Positions 35,943 through 63,500 are shown, counted from the first letter of the stretch. The stretch is DNA of 64,000 nucleotides from Brienomyrus brachyistius (GCF_023856365.1 NC_064538.1:12618435-12682434); one strand, 5' to 3'. Numbers and translations are program-made. The notes: a model not told the origin generated them from the letters alone.

Positions 35943-36236
35943 CAGGGACGGATTGTGTGGGCCCCTGGGCAAAACGTTCGCGAGCCCCCCCCCCCCCCCC
36001 CCCCACCACCACCACCACCACAATTCAAGGGCCCTTGGCAGCCAAACGCCCTCCCTATAGGGTCAGGGGCCCTTGTAGGCAGAGGATCAAAGAATGTAGG
36101 CCCTCTAAAATAGACAATGAAAATACATTGTTGATAAGCGTTGCAAATTGTTTTGGGCTTGGGGCCCCACGGGCCCCCTGCACCCCAAGGGCCCCTGGGC
36201 AGTGGCCCCGCTGGCCCGGTCCGTAATCCATCCCTG
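35943..36236. mobile_element. hAT-type non-autonomous element, 294 bp, near-perfect 8-bp target duplication
   Basis: Termini CAGGGACGGATT and AATCCATCCCTG, with internal GGGCCCCTGGGC repeated in both arms. Flanks ACTTAAAT (35935-35942) and TCTTAAAT (36237-36244) match at 7 of 8 bases. Contains a C homopolymer and an ACC run. Confidence 0.9.
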
Positions 36237-36339
36237 TCTTAAATACAATTAAATTCTTACTTTCCCATAATGTATTTAACTTTCCCATAATGTGTTCAAC
36301 TTTTACTATACCATTTTCAATTTCAAGGTACTTTGAAAA

Positions 36340-37735
36340 CCGTTATTTTGTTTTATGAGCCAAGTTTGACAGGCCATGTCTCAGAATTTTCGCATAATTT
36401 ACAAACAAGTCATAGAGCATCTGAAAGGCAGTGTCCAAGGCTATTTCTAGTCCAAATCTGGTTTTACTGTTTTACTGTAACCTTTTCAAAAATACACTTT
36501 AAAATCCATGTTATTTTGGGTTTGAGAGCTTTCGCACCGAAACAGCATTTAGGGAGATGCTTCTTAATTCATCTACACAAATCTCACACGAAGCTCAGAA
36601 TCCACAGAATATACATATAATTGAATTTTTTACACATAGTGTAAGAGGACAAAGTAGTCAAGAGATACTGAGAGAAAAAAGACAATTCCAAATTAGTGGA
36701 CAGAGAACAGTGCAAAACAAAAAGAGTGCAAATGACCTGAGAAGTATTTCAAGTACAGACGCTCGTCTACTTACGAACTTTCAACTTACGAACTTTCAGA
36801 CATACGGATGAAAAGGACTTAAATCCAAATTGTTTTCATTGGGCTCCCGTTTCCTGTCCGCAACATCATTTGCTTTTTTTGCAGGCCAGTTCCGCGACGA
36901 ACGACTTACAAACATTTCAAGTTACGAACGGCCGTTCGGAACGTATCTCATCCGTAAGTAGATGAGCGTCTGTACAGTGGCAGTAATCGCTAACAGCTTT
37001 CTGGTACGGAAGCATAGTGCAAAATAAGATTGTTTTGTGCAATATGTTTTTTGTGCAAATACAGTATAAATACAATATCATATCTGTTTGCTAATACAAT
37101 ATAAATACAGTATAATGTTTGTGTGAAAATACAGTCTGGATGCAGTTTAGTATCAGTATAATATTAGAGAGTGTAGCAGCAATCAGTTTAAAATGTAAAA
37201 ATAAAAAATAGTGTAGGTCAGGTGGGTTAAGAGAGGGTTGACGTAAATTGGAGGACCCTGGGGGACAGCATAGTGTTACCACTCTGGAGTTGCCCATGGT
37301 GAGATGCAGAAGTGGGTCTACTTATAGCCCCCCATTTCGGTGCCAGTGAGTTGGAGTTCACCACGGTGAATGACAGGGTCGCTTCCCTTTGACATTCAAG
37401 TTGGGGGATGGGCTCTGACTGTTGTCTCTGCATGTACACTGAATAGCAGTTTAGAGTATCCGGCCTTCTTTGAGACCTTCGATGGGGTGCTGGAAGGTGA
37501 ACAGTTATTGTACTTCTGTGCTAACCCCATCAAGCTTGGCTTAAAAAAAAACAAAAAAATTGTGAATTTCAATGTACATTTTCTTGAAATAGTACAGTAC
37601 ATGTTGAGCAAATTTTGATTAGAAATAGCCTTGGACCTTGCCTTTCAAAAGCTCTATGACTTCTGAGAAATGGTCTGTCAAACTTGGGTCGTGTAACACA
37701 AAATAACGTATTCAAAGTGCATTTTCTTGAAAATG
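36340..37735. repeat. Long inverted repeat structure of unknown type
   Basis: About 150 bp at 36340-36500 (AAGTTTGACAGGCCATGTCT, then CAAGGCTATTTCTAG) recurs in reverse complement at about 37560-37735 with moderate divergence. The arms are about 1.1 kb apart and a separate TIR element (36756-36972) is nested between them. It may be a decayed DNA transposon or a pair of opposed dispersed repeats. Confidence 0.6.
36756..36972 (-). mobile_element. TA-flanked TIR miniature element, copy 2 (inverted, shortened)
   Basis: Starts CAGACGCTCGTCTACTTACG and ends CGTAAGTAGATGAGCGTCTG, with TA on both sides (36754-36755, 36973-36974). About 100 bp shorter than copies 1 and 3. Confidence 0.88.
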
Positions 37736-37960
37736 GTTTATATAATAGATATACTGTACTATACTCAAGGAATGAAACAGGAGAAATGGCGCATGAGGGA
37801 GGTGCACTGCAGCAGTCACACCACCAGAGTCTTGAGGTATGCATAGGAAAACATTTTTGCTGCTCTTCAATTCTTTGGAGTGTTCAGATATTTACTCTTC
37901 ACATTTATAAGATTTGCCTCAAATTGTTAAAATGTTCTCTTACTTTTTATTTTCAATGAT

Positions 37961-38272
37961 GTGATCAGAAATTTCAGAGCAGTTGCTGAATGGTTGGGAA
38001 AAAATCTACATCTGCTTAGGAGCAAAAAACTGACAGCACAAATTCTTTGCACTGCTTGTCGTTGCATGCACGTTGTCGATAAGAATGATAAAGTAAGGGC
38101 CCCATTTTATTTCACATTCAAAACCACAGAAGACATGGACTTATTCATGTCAAAGGTTAAGAACTACACAGATGTTAGGGTATCATGGCTCGTTATTGTC
38201 TGTCAGCGACAGGATGGTTTGGGAATTTTTTCAGGCAAGCGTCCATCAAGTTATATTCCTGCTAGGGCGTAA
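37961..38272 (+). other. Unassigned open reading frame, 103 codons
   Basis: A non-repetitive frame with ordinary amino-acid composition (for example FYFTFKTTEDMDLFMSKVKN and SWLVIVCQRQDGLG). I do not recognise a family. A CAG at the end of GATGTGATCAG could act as an acceptor just upstream. It sits on the strand opposite to all genes here, directly after the inverted-repeat structure. It could be a transposon fragment, a chance frame or a real exon. Confidence 0.2.
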
Positions 38273-38514
38273 ATGTTTGTTTTGTTTTTTTTGTCTCTCT
38301 GTTATTCCTTGTACTGCATACTGTTTGAAAGCATGGTTAGAATTCGGATTGTACAGAAATAGACTCCTACCAGAAGCAAAAAAAAATGCAATATTGAAAA
38401 AAAATCTAAACTTTTGGAATTGTGGATCCTTATGAAATCCCCAAAGAGGAATGGATTTGTGACCCCAAAGACTTACCTTCCCTCATGGTTACTTATATCT
38501 TTAATTATCTTGTA

Positions 38515-39231
38515 AGGCAGGGCAGGGGCAGGCAGGGCAGGATCAGGAAGGTTCAGGAGCAGGCAGGGCAGGGGCAGGCAAGGTAGGAGCAGGCAGGGCA
38601 GGATCAGGCAGGGCAGGGGCGGGCAGGGCAGGATCAGGCAGTGCAGGGACAGGCAGGGCAGGGGCAGGCAGGGCAGGATCAGGCAGGGCAGGGGCAGGCA
38701 AGGTAGGAGCAGGCAGGGCAGGATCAGGCAGGGCAGGGGCGGGCAGGGCAGGATCAGGCAGTGCAGGGACAGGCAGGGCAGGGGCGGGCAGGGCAGGATC
38801 AGGCAGGGCAGGGGCAGGCAGGGCAGGGGCGGGCAGGGCAGGATCAGGCAGTGCAGGGGCAGGCAGGGCAGGGGCGGGCAGGGCAGGATCAGGCAGTGCA
38901 GGGGCGGGCAGGGCAGGGGCGGGCAGGGCAGGATCAGGCAGTGCAGGGGCAGGCAGGGCAGGAGCGGGCAGGGCAGGATCAGGCAGTGCAGGGGCAGGCA
39001 GGGCAGGGGCGGGCAGGGCAGGATCAGGCAGTGCAGGGGCAGGCAGGGCAGGGGCGGGCAGGGCAGGATCAGGCAGGGCAGGGGCAGGCAGGGCAGGGGC
39101 GGGCAGGGCAGGATCAGGCAGTGCAGGGGCAGGCAGGGCAGGGCAGGATCAGGCAGGGCAGGGGCAGGATCGGGCAGGATCAGGCAGGGCAGGGGCGGGA
39201 TCGGGAAGGATCAGGCAGGGCAGGATCAGGA
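38515..39231. repeat. G-rich minisatellite, 15-bp unit with 45-bp and 120-bp higher-order periods
   Basis: About 720 bp built from 15-bp units such as GGGCAGGATCAGGCA, GGGCAGGGGCGGGCA and GTGCAGGGGCAGGCA. The rightward two-thirds repeats as 45-bp triplets; the block at 38581 recurs at 38701. The unit length is a multiple of three, so a 176-codon Gln/Gly/Ala frame is open across it, which I regard as non-coding. The G-rich strand has repeated GGG runs that fit the quadruplex pattern. Confidence 0.97.
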
Positions 39232-39479
39232 CAGAACATACAGCATATGGTTCATGAAGCATCAGCCTGCTATGCATTCGGAAGATCCTGAGTTTGCCTT
39301 GCTTCGGGTAAGTGGTTCTGTGATACAGACAGATGTTCATTTTGGATAAGTAACAGAAAGAATGACCTTAATGAAAAAGCATAAAAAAGACATTAAATAT
39401 CAACAGACTAAATATTTATTTATTTTTTTCAACATGAATTCCATAATACAACAAAACTGTGAGTTTTCTTTATGGTCAT

Positions 39480-39535
39480 AATCATTGTCATCATCATCAT
39501 CATCATCATCATCATAGTCATTGTAATCATCATCA
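39480..39535. repeat. ATC trinucleotide microsatellite
   Basis: Interrupted ATC run of about 15 units. Confidence 0.9.
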
Positions 39536-42036
39536 TTAATTCTAAGAATATATCATACACAAGAATTACAGCACTACCCAGAGGCATTGAGTGGATCACA
39601 AGACATACCATACACCACTAACAACAGAGTAATCGAATAGCATATCAGTAAGAGATTGAAAGGAGGGAGAGAAGAATAAAGAGAGAAGGAAATGCATACA
39701 GAAAGCCCAGCCCTCCCACAATATAAAACCTTGATTTGCCAGAAGCGGAAGTGTGCAGTAAGAATGTTGTTTATATCACTCTGAATCTGTGGCCATATTG
39801 ACGTCAATCCCATCATGCACTGAAACATGTATGCTCACTACAACAACTTTTATCTAGAATCCAGAATAATAAGAGCGGCAATACGAACATATATAATCTA
39901 GTTAATGTGTAAATCTTCAGAAGATGATTGCAACGCTGCTGGTAGTCCATACAGTTCTGTATATTGGATCCTAATCACACTCTCTTCAGTGTCTGATACC
40001 TGGTGTACAATATGGTCATACTTACAGAACATAGCAAAGCAGGGTGCAGATATTAGATGGTAATTTACTCAGCAACAATATATTGATTTAAAAAATATAC
40101 ATGGACCAGTCCAACAATCTTTGTAATTCACCGTAAGACTTAGTAAGACAGTAAGTGTGAGCTTTAATGATCCGAATGGTGAAATAAATAATTAGTTTTA
40201 TGCACTTAGACCGCAGTAATGATATGCAGCATTGATTACTGATTTAAAGTAAGTATTTACTTATATATATTTATGTAAATAATATTTTACACTTTTGTGG
40301 TGACGATTTTCTGACTGTCCATGCAATGTTTAAGGCTATGTACCAACCAACCTCATGTAGAAAGACTACAGTATCTCAGTATTGCAACTCCAGGCCTGAT
40401 CTGGCAATCATAACATTAAAATGATAGAAAATAGAAATATATTTATTACTACATACATTAAAAGTTTTTGTATATACAATTTATGTAGTCTAACTGACTA
40501 TGCATGCATTGGCCACACTTATTTAAAGGAACCACGCAGCCACAGTACATGTTACTGAAATGACACACCTCTGGATGAGAACTGTTAGAATGTGAAAAAA
40601 AATTAACTGCACCAGATTTTAAAACATATTTTGATCACGATCTCTTATTTCAGTAATATGTGCATATGAATTCTATGTGTCTCATTCTGCTGCACATCCA
40701 ATGTTCAAATACTGCAGTAAGGATTTAAAATTCACATAAAGCAAGTGTTTTTCTTTGTGCATCTCTGCATATGAGAGTACAGGTATGAGTATTATTTAAA
40801 CGCCTTTTTGGCAGACATGATTTACACAATGCAACAAATAAACCAGAAGTCATGGTGTAAAAAAGCAGAAACTATAAATATAAAAACTGAAATCAAGCAT
40901 CAAAGGTACGATGCAGTCCTATTAAATGCAGCATATTGCAAATTCATGTTAGTCATGGTAAACGTACTCTTATCAGATAACATAATATTAATATCAAAAA
41001 ACAAACGGACAATAGACACATTTTTCCTTTTAAAAATTAATCTCATCTTAGAATAAACGAAGACAGAAAAATAAAACAGATGAAACAAGAAGTGCAAATC
41101 AGTGAAGTTATTACCAGCGTAGAGTACAGGCAAAGTTCTCAATAGTCATTTGACTGTTTATTATTATGAGTATTTAACAATTATCGTTATTAATATCTTT
41201 CTCATCCGTAACATCTCAGTATTTAGGTGATTTCACCATTTTTTAAAATGTATATATTTTTTCCACGTGAATACGCCACAATAAGAAAACACAAAGAAAA
41301 CACACTTACTCTTCCAGTCCCCTATCCCTCGGGTCTGTGTTCTCAGCCCTCAGCCTTTCTCCCTTCCTCCCTCCCTTCCTCTTTATGTCAACAAAAAAAG
41401 CAAATATAGACAAACAGATAGGAGTGTGGAAATATGAGTATGGTTCAGGCAACTCCTCAAATCACACTGTCAGCTCCTTCTGTGAAAACACAAGGACAGA
41501 AAATACGCAAAACATCCAGTTTATTGAAATGGAAAATGTGGTGAAAGGGGGTAATTATACAGATAATTATTAAGAGTTATTCAGCCAAACACAATAATGA
41601 ATGTAAATTACAATGTTACATTTATACCCCCAGTGTTAAACTTTTCATTACTGCACTGCCTTCATGTTACATGACCAAAATTCAAGCTGGTTCTGTAAAC
41701 ATTTATTCTAACAACCTTGCCAACACTAACAATCCTCATAAATCATATCACATTTTAATTTGTAAACTAATTTTGTGAGATGACACCTCAGCTATGCTGT
41801 CAGGCCTCAGATGCCATTACAGCCTAATAAAATTTGTATGGAAAATTGTCCTAAATAGTATAAGTAACTATTGATTAAGGTATGGAAAATGCAGGTTTCA
41901 GATGTAACCTACATACATTCATATGGAAAACCCCTGTATGTGTTTTAAGTTTACTAATTAGATGTTGTTTTTATTATTTTGTTTATAATATAAAAGATAT
42001 TGTAAAGAAAAAAATAAAATACTATTCAAATATAGG

Positions 42037-42191
42037 CAGGGCTGGCTCTACCTTTCCAGAGGCCCTAGACAAAGCAGCCCCCCCCCCCCCGCCCAGAAAA
42101 CTGATGGTTATTTAACTTCCTCCTCAACACAGGTAATTAGTAGGGGGGCCAAGGTAACTGCCTACTCTGCTTACAGATAGAGTCGACCCTG
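42037..42191. mobile_element. Small hAT-like element
   Basis: Ends CAGGGCTGGCTCTA and TAGAGTCGACCCTG are imperfect inverted repeats. It contains a C homopolymer (about 42070-42081). No clear target duplication. Confidence 0.6.
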
Positions 42192-43128
42192 ATTGGACAG
42201 CAATCCCTTGATTTACAAAGATAAGGCATCGTGAAAAATCTTCAAGCTGAAAACTGAATTCCCGTTCATTTTATTGGTAATTATACCTAAGGCTTCCAAA
42301 GCCCCAAACAATGAGCAGATTTTCTTTGCTATTTACCATAAACGTGCAGTTTACCTATATTTTTATCTCTTTCGTACCAGCTCTTCTTGCAAAATATATT
42401 TTGTAACTGCTTACACAAAACAGATTCTTCAGTCATAACATTTTAATTTACTGTCAGTTACTTCAGTGCTTTAATTCAACTATTAATACAAAACATTCTT
42501 TAAGGGGCAAGATTGCATTGATCAATAGATATCACTTTGCATGAGACACATGCTGACACACACTGGTAGAAAGCAGTCTTGCATCACATATTAATATACA
42601 GTACATACCTTCTCTTATGCCATCCATTGGCATAATGATGTACAGCCTACAAATTAGTTATGTGAACTTAACAGTTTCCATGGCTAGTGCTAAAAATGGT
42701 TTAGCTGGAGAAAATCAAATTGGCCTTCCATTATTAATCAGAAAACTTTCATACATTGATATGGTTGCACTAAAAAGAGACTGTCGTTATAACAAATGTT
42801 TGTATATTGAACATTTGTAAATCAAGGGATGACTGTGGTTAAAATAAAGGCTGTTTATTGCTTACCAGATATGTATTAATCACATGATTCCATTATGAAT
42901 CACTTAAAAGACATTTAAAAAAAATTTTGCAGTGCAAATCCATATTTATCTGCTGAATTTCATTGTCAAAGTTAACCTGAAATCTAATACCTGAAAGCTG
43001 CAAATCTTAAGTTAACCTTTTAAGTTTATTTTTCCAATGATAACTTGAGAATGTTCTAAAATGGGCACTGTAAAAATGTAAGCTGTCATTTTACTCACCA
43101 GCCATGGGTTGCTGCACTGTTGCTAAGC

Positions 43129-58160
<15,032 letters not shown>

Positions 58161-58320
58161 TTTGTAGCCGCCTGCTTGGAGATTAGACGATGGGCAGAGT
58201 GGAGGGAGGCTGTTTTCGTATCCGGAATAGCCCACGGGGGGAAGGGAAGGAGTCAGTAACAGCTATATTGCGTCACAAGCTGTTTTAAAACGACAAAAGG
58301 CAACAGCCGAATGGAGCATC
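58161..58320 (-). promoter_or_regulatory. syp: SYP promoter and 5'UTR region
   Basis: Immediately upstream of the SYP ATG. A CRE-like half site GTGACGC lies at about 58270-58276 on the minus strand. No clear TATA box at a standard position and no convincing REST site seen. The boundary is inferred from position only. Confidence 0.35.
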
Positions 58321-60283
58321 CTACAGAAAAAGACCCAACAATCGTCTTAGATACTGGAAACAAGAGCGGGACATCGCCCACTACCCAGCCAATGATAATA
58401 AAGCTTTATTCTACGTAGGTATTGGGGGAGTAGCCATTTCCTGTTACGTAACACAAGATAGCTTGAGTGTGCATGCAGGGGCTTTATTGGTCAAATTGTT
58501 TACATTTTTTGCAACATTGATTGATGAACAAAATGATTATTAAAAGTGTTGTGGTGCCAGTGATAAAACATTCAATGTATCCAGTGTGTGTAGTTCATAT
58601 TAGTATTATTTTTTTTACAATAGCAGTGCTAGCATCCTACTGCCATGTGGCCTTATTACAGGGGATATAGATTTAGACACTAGTTCCTGTCAACTAATTT
58701 CTGGCAGTGTTATAGGCAGCAGATATGTAATTGGTTAGGTAGGATGACGTTTGATGTAGACTAACACTACACTGCTTTCTACTGCACATGTCTGATGCCA
58801 TTTAAGATCACGAAACACCTGAAACTGTATGGATGAAGACCTAGACCTCCTCTTAGAGTAAAGGGCTTAGGAGAGAGCTTCCATCCTCCAAAACAGACAT
58901 ACTGACTCAATTTTAAGCGTTAGCTTCCAACCAAACAATGGCTAAAAAAAATCTAATGTTATTTATTTCGGGTATATCAATGGAATACTTAAAAACTGTA
59001 ATAGAACATGCGGAACTTCTTTTGAGAAGCATGTTGTTCGTGAATTGTTGTCAGTCAACAGTAGAGATTAGAATTTTTAGTTAAATTCATTCAAGAGAGT
59101 AGGAAAAGCTGGAATGGCACGGGGGGGGCGCTTCAGAGGATCCTGGATATTTCCAAAGGCCGCTTGCCCATAAGTCACTTACAGATGCCTGGGAAATGCT
59201 GATAACTGAGCCGAATACGATGCAGATCGATAGAGCTTTGACAGGCAAAACATTAGGACGGATACAGCATGCAAACAAGGCCAATGGTATACAAACTCAT
59301 GACAACATGAATCGGTGGAAACCGTTTGTTCTCGTTTCTTATTTACAAATATAATGGCATCTCACAAGTACATCAAAAACATCTTACAGAAGGTACTTTA
59401 CAGAGCAGTTTACCAATTTCACGTATGCATCTACAATTCTCCAAATGAACAAGGATTCATTAACGGCACTCCTTTTAAATGAACAGTTCTTCAGTTCTAA
59501 CTACCATGTCACACTGTCACATTTCCTTTCTTTTTTACGGAGGGTTTTATGAATTTTTCAGACAATAAAAAGTTTAAAGGGAGGTGTTCCTTTGACTCCA
59601 TTTTATCCACATGAAAAAACTGTAGCTGAAGGTATGCATATGAATGTTTTTAACACGTTCCAGGTAAAAGACTTTCCATTAGTTTTCCGGTACATCAATT
59701 CTTCAGTTTCAGTAAAAGAGCACGAATATGCTTCTTATAGACAAAACGTTATGTAAACGTTATGGAACTGGCATTTGCACCCTCCAAATCTCTAGGGTTC
59801 CTGATGGCATTTTAACATGGTGTAGTTTGCTACAGTGTGTGGGAAAACCAAACAGAAAGGTAAAGTCCACTACAGAAAAACTGTTATAACTTAATACAAT
59901 ACACTAAGAAATGGAATAGAGCAGGGGTGCAGGAATGAAGGACCCTCAGGAGTCACGAGGTGTCTGTCTGTGCTCTGCTGGGCTTGTTACCCGTCAGTGC
60001 CAGAGCCCCTGCAATGACCGATTCAGCTTTGATGAAAAGATAAGACAACGTACTCATGCACAAATATGAGGTGCAGTGGAGCATTGATAAAAGATCCATT
60101 TTGGGACATTAATCCTCACAAAAATGTGCTATATAGTGAGTGTAGCTCATGCTACATTCTTCCAGGTTAATCTGATACACTCTATGCTCATCCATCCTTT
60201 CCACCCTTCTCAGTTCCTCTTCCCTCTCTGCCTGTACGTGACACTCGGCTGATCCTGGGCCAGCTCCTCCGCCCGGCCGACTC
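58321..60283. other. CACNA1F 3'UTR and intergenic spacer to SYP
   Basis: Only about 2.1 kb separates the CACNA1F stop from the SYP start codon. The 3'UTR of CACNA1F must occupy part of it. A canonical AATAAA on the minus strand lies at 58962-58967, about 1.3 kb below the stop, but nearer non-canonical signals cannot be excluded. No other gene or named repeat seen. Confidence 0.5.
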
Positions 60284-60556
60284 TCAGAATGAAGTGACAC
60301 ATGTCATCTCATCAGCCAGCTCCTCCTCGTCTCGGCTCCTCACGGGTTCGTCATCGCTGTACAGGGCTCCAGCATCTGAGTGGGTCAGGAGCCCCCCTGT
60401 GGCACCCCCGTCGGACCCTCCGCGGCTCAGGAGGTCGCTGGCGGCGCTCTCCATCTCATCGATGGTCATCTGACAGGCATCAGCGATTTCCCTCTTGGCA
60501 AAGGCCACGAATTTGGGATCCTTGGCATAAATACCAAGCCCTTCCGAGATCAGGAC
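60284..60556 (-). CDS. cacna1f: CACNA1F last coding exon (distal C-terminal regulatory domain)
   Basis: [20 protein letters not shown], then [20 protein letters not shown], to [15 protein letters not shown] and TGA at 60284-60286. Acceptor CCTGCCCAG|GTC. Nearly identical in layout to the human C-terminal helix that binds the proximal region. Confidence 0.97.
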   Translation of the reverse strand, partial: VLISEGLGIYAKDPKFVAFAKREIADACQMTIDEMESAASDLLSRGGSDGGATGGLLTHSDAGALYSDDEPVRSRDEEELADEMTCVTSF

Positions 60557-63500
60557 CTGGGCAGGGGGTGATATCACATTTTTAACACACGGCTGACAAA
60601 GTGTGATTTATAAATGCATCAGATATGTAGCTGCATTCCTCACATTTGAAATAAACCCGCACCGATCAGCACTGTGAATGTTTCTTTTTCCTATGATATC
60701 TGACCTTCTTCTTCTTGAATAGCTGCCGTAAAGGCATTTCCTCAGCAGGTTTAATACAGGAAAGAATTTTAATGAAGACGCTTCTCACCGCCTCCACCAG
60801 ACTGTCTGCACTGCCTCTCTTGTCCCTGCAGTGTGGGCTGAGCTGACCCGGCACCCGCAAGGTGGCGTAGGTCCGGTAGGGCTGTGACCCACTTGTTCCG
60901 CCAGGGCCGCAGTACCAGCCGGGCCTGGCCGGGTCAGAATGGCTGGCCTCACCCCCCTTCTTGTTGCCCCACACTAAGGGCCCACCCCCCACACTGTCGT
61001 CCTCCACCAGGATCAGGGGGGCGTAGAGCAGGCGGCTGCGCCGAGGGCTGGCGTTGGCCCATGAGGACGTGGAGCTGGCGGAAGAACGTGTGCTGCTGCG
61101 GCGGGACTCGTAGCTGCCGTACATCTGTGGGGGGAGAGGTGGGGGGGGGGGGTCATCAGACAGAGGAATGGGGTCCGAACTTGGCTTAGTTTGACGAACG
61201 CTGTAACTGCACCTGTGCGCGAGCCTGGTGGGGCGGAGAGTTTTGGTGGTAGGTGCCTGGGATGGGAAGGTCGTCGGCACTGCCCTGGCGCCGTAGACAC
61301 TGGATGCTGAAAGCAGGCCTGCGTCCTGAGTGATAGGGGGGAGTCATGCTGAATGTGGGGAGGGCGCGGCAGACTTTGGCTGAATGAGTAGCAGACAACG
61401 GCAGGCCGGTACCAGTGGGTGTGGCTGGAAGCAGGCGTCGCCGAGCTGGCTGCTGGCAGTCTCCGTAGCCATAGTGAGTGACGTGCGGCTTCTGTCCAGG
61501 CACCTGTGCATTGTACTCATGCCCACGGTGCCCAGGGTGCATGCATGGAGTGTCAGGGTACTGCTGCCTGAAATGGGAGCCGACAGCCGGAAACTCAGAT
61601 CCCATGCAAGGTTGGTGCATACAGTTGTGTGATACAGTTGTCATGGGAACTGCCAATAATGTGACATTCATTGAATTAACATTTTAACAGACGTTTACAA
61701 ATATTAGACTACAAATACTGAGCGTCCAATCATGAGGAGTTACTTGTGCCGTGGTCTGGCCCCCGTTCGTGATCTCCGTACCTGTCCCGGAAGACTGCGC
61801 TCCCCGCCTCCTCATCCCTGCCGTAGTAGCCCCGCTCCCCTGGGCACTCCTCCCATCTGGCTTCCTGCGAGCTGCCATGCCTTCGACCAGGAGTGACGCA
61901 AGCATCCTCAGAGTCTCTCCTGAGCAAAAGGAGGATGGAGATTGAGGTAACGAGGACGAAAAGGAAATGAGTAGGCAGCACGAGAAGAGCGAGGTGTACA
62001 GGATGGCATTAAATAGAACAGTGGAGCTGAAGTAGGGCGTTTATCATTTATTTTTAATCAGTAGAAAGTAAAAGTGAGTTCAGTTACATGCTGAAATAAG
62101 GGGACGCACAGATATATACGTTACTCACAGTGATGCCATAACCAAGGACAGAAAATCAAGATATATAACAACTAGAGGAGATTTATCCTAAATGGAATGG
62201 CCCCAATTTAAATGGTAGTACTGATGAAGAATGGAATAGTGGTGATAATCTTACCTGAAGCTTCTATTGTAGTACTGCACTCTGCTGTTCAAAAGCACAA
62301 GGAAAAAGTACAGCTTCAGCAAAAAGGACAGCAAACTACAGCAAACACATTAGCTTGTGAAATGGGGAGTTATCTAGACTAACATTTTGGTCACGTTTGC
62401 GTGTTTTCCTGCATGTTATTCTGCTACATGGTCCTGCCCCTGCTTGTGTGTGACGCCTTTCCCATCAGCCCCTGACACTGGTGATAAACTCGCCTGTTGA
62501 GCGTGTCTTTAGGTGGCCGATTCGTCCTGTTTCTGGTGGAAGCGCGCCGACGGTGCGAGGGAACCTTGCGGTTCTCCATACCTCTGGGCTCTTCTGATTC
62601 CACCACCGCATTTCCATTGGGCTCTTTTGACAAGGCTGCCATAGAGGTTTGATGGGCCAGGCTATTAGAGAGCCCTCCCCCCCATGGTCCACCTGAGAAC
62701 GGGGTGGGGGAGCTGGGAGAGGGCGGGGCCACAGAACCACGTCTGTTCTGAGAGGCGGGGTCGGTGTGGCCAGAAAACATGCCGCTACTCTGTAGGGAGC
62801 AAGACAGGCTAGTTAAATGTTATTATCATTCAACTCTCCCTGCTTTCCTACCCAGCAGCAAACATTTCTTTACGCATACTTCATATTACATAATTGTGTT
62901 CCCCCTATGGTTAAATGTGATTTATTGCAATGTACTAAAGGAAAATAGAGCAATCTCAGGTAGGAAGATCGATCTATGGATATTTAAGTGCAAAGTACCA
63001 TTGGTCTAACTGGAGGCAATCTGTCTTATTGCCAAAGGAGAGAATTATGATGGGGGCGGAGTAAGGGCGTGGCCAGCCAGGGCGACATTTAATATGGTCG
63101 TTATACTAATGACCTTATAATGAATTTCATCCTCCTCCTGGTCTTCCTCGAGCCCTTCCTCTTCCTCCTCTTCCTCGAGATCGCACGACATGGCCAGTCT
63201 CATCTCTGGTCCCAGGTCCTGAAGTGTACGCAGCCCTGCCTGACACAGATATATGCAGAAGTGGGGGGGGGGGGGGGGGCACAGTATATATGCTGTACTG
63301 TACACCCACGCGCAGCCTGACCATCAATGTGGACATACACACTCCAGTGGATTAATAAGCTGACAGAAACACGGGGTCCAGTGAGATACACACTGCACTC
63401 AGCGGTGCACCGAACAGCCCGTTAGGGCACAGAGCAAACTGCCATCACCATAAAAATAAAACGTCTCAGTAATCCACACAATAACACAACACCAAAGCAA

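Larger units (their letters stand above)
33677..43128. other. Intergenic region between SYP and PLP2
   Basis: No confident gene. Contains a truncated SINE (34267-34339), two hAT elements (35561-35875, 35943-36236), an inverted-repeat structure (36340-37735), a TIR element (36756-36972), an unexplained open frame (37961-38272), a G-rich minisatellite (38515-39231), an ATC run (39480-39535) and a small hAT-like element (42037-42191). The stretches 34354-35550 and 39540-42030 are AT-rich with nothing recognised. SYP 3'UTR sequence must begin just below 43129. Confidence 0.7.

Noticed and set aside
38761..39291. 176-codon Gln/Gly/Ala repeat protein
   Set aside because: The 15-bp minisatellite unit is a multiple of three, which keeps the frame open; there is no unique sequence or homologue.
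58161..58235. N-terminal extension of SYP above the chosen ATG
   Set aside because: The frame is open upstream but has only a GTG, no ATG, and the ATG at 58160 has a strong Kozak context and fits the family.
61013..61300. Pro/Ser-rich minus frame overlapping CACNA1F
   Set aside because: A shadow of the penultimate exon in another frame; the channel frame is the conserved one.
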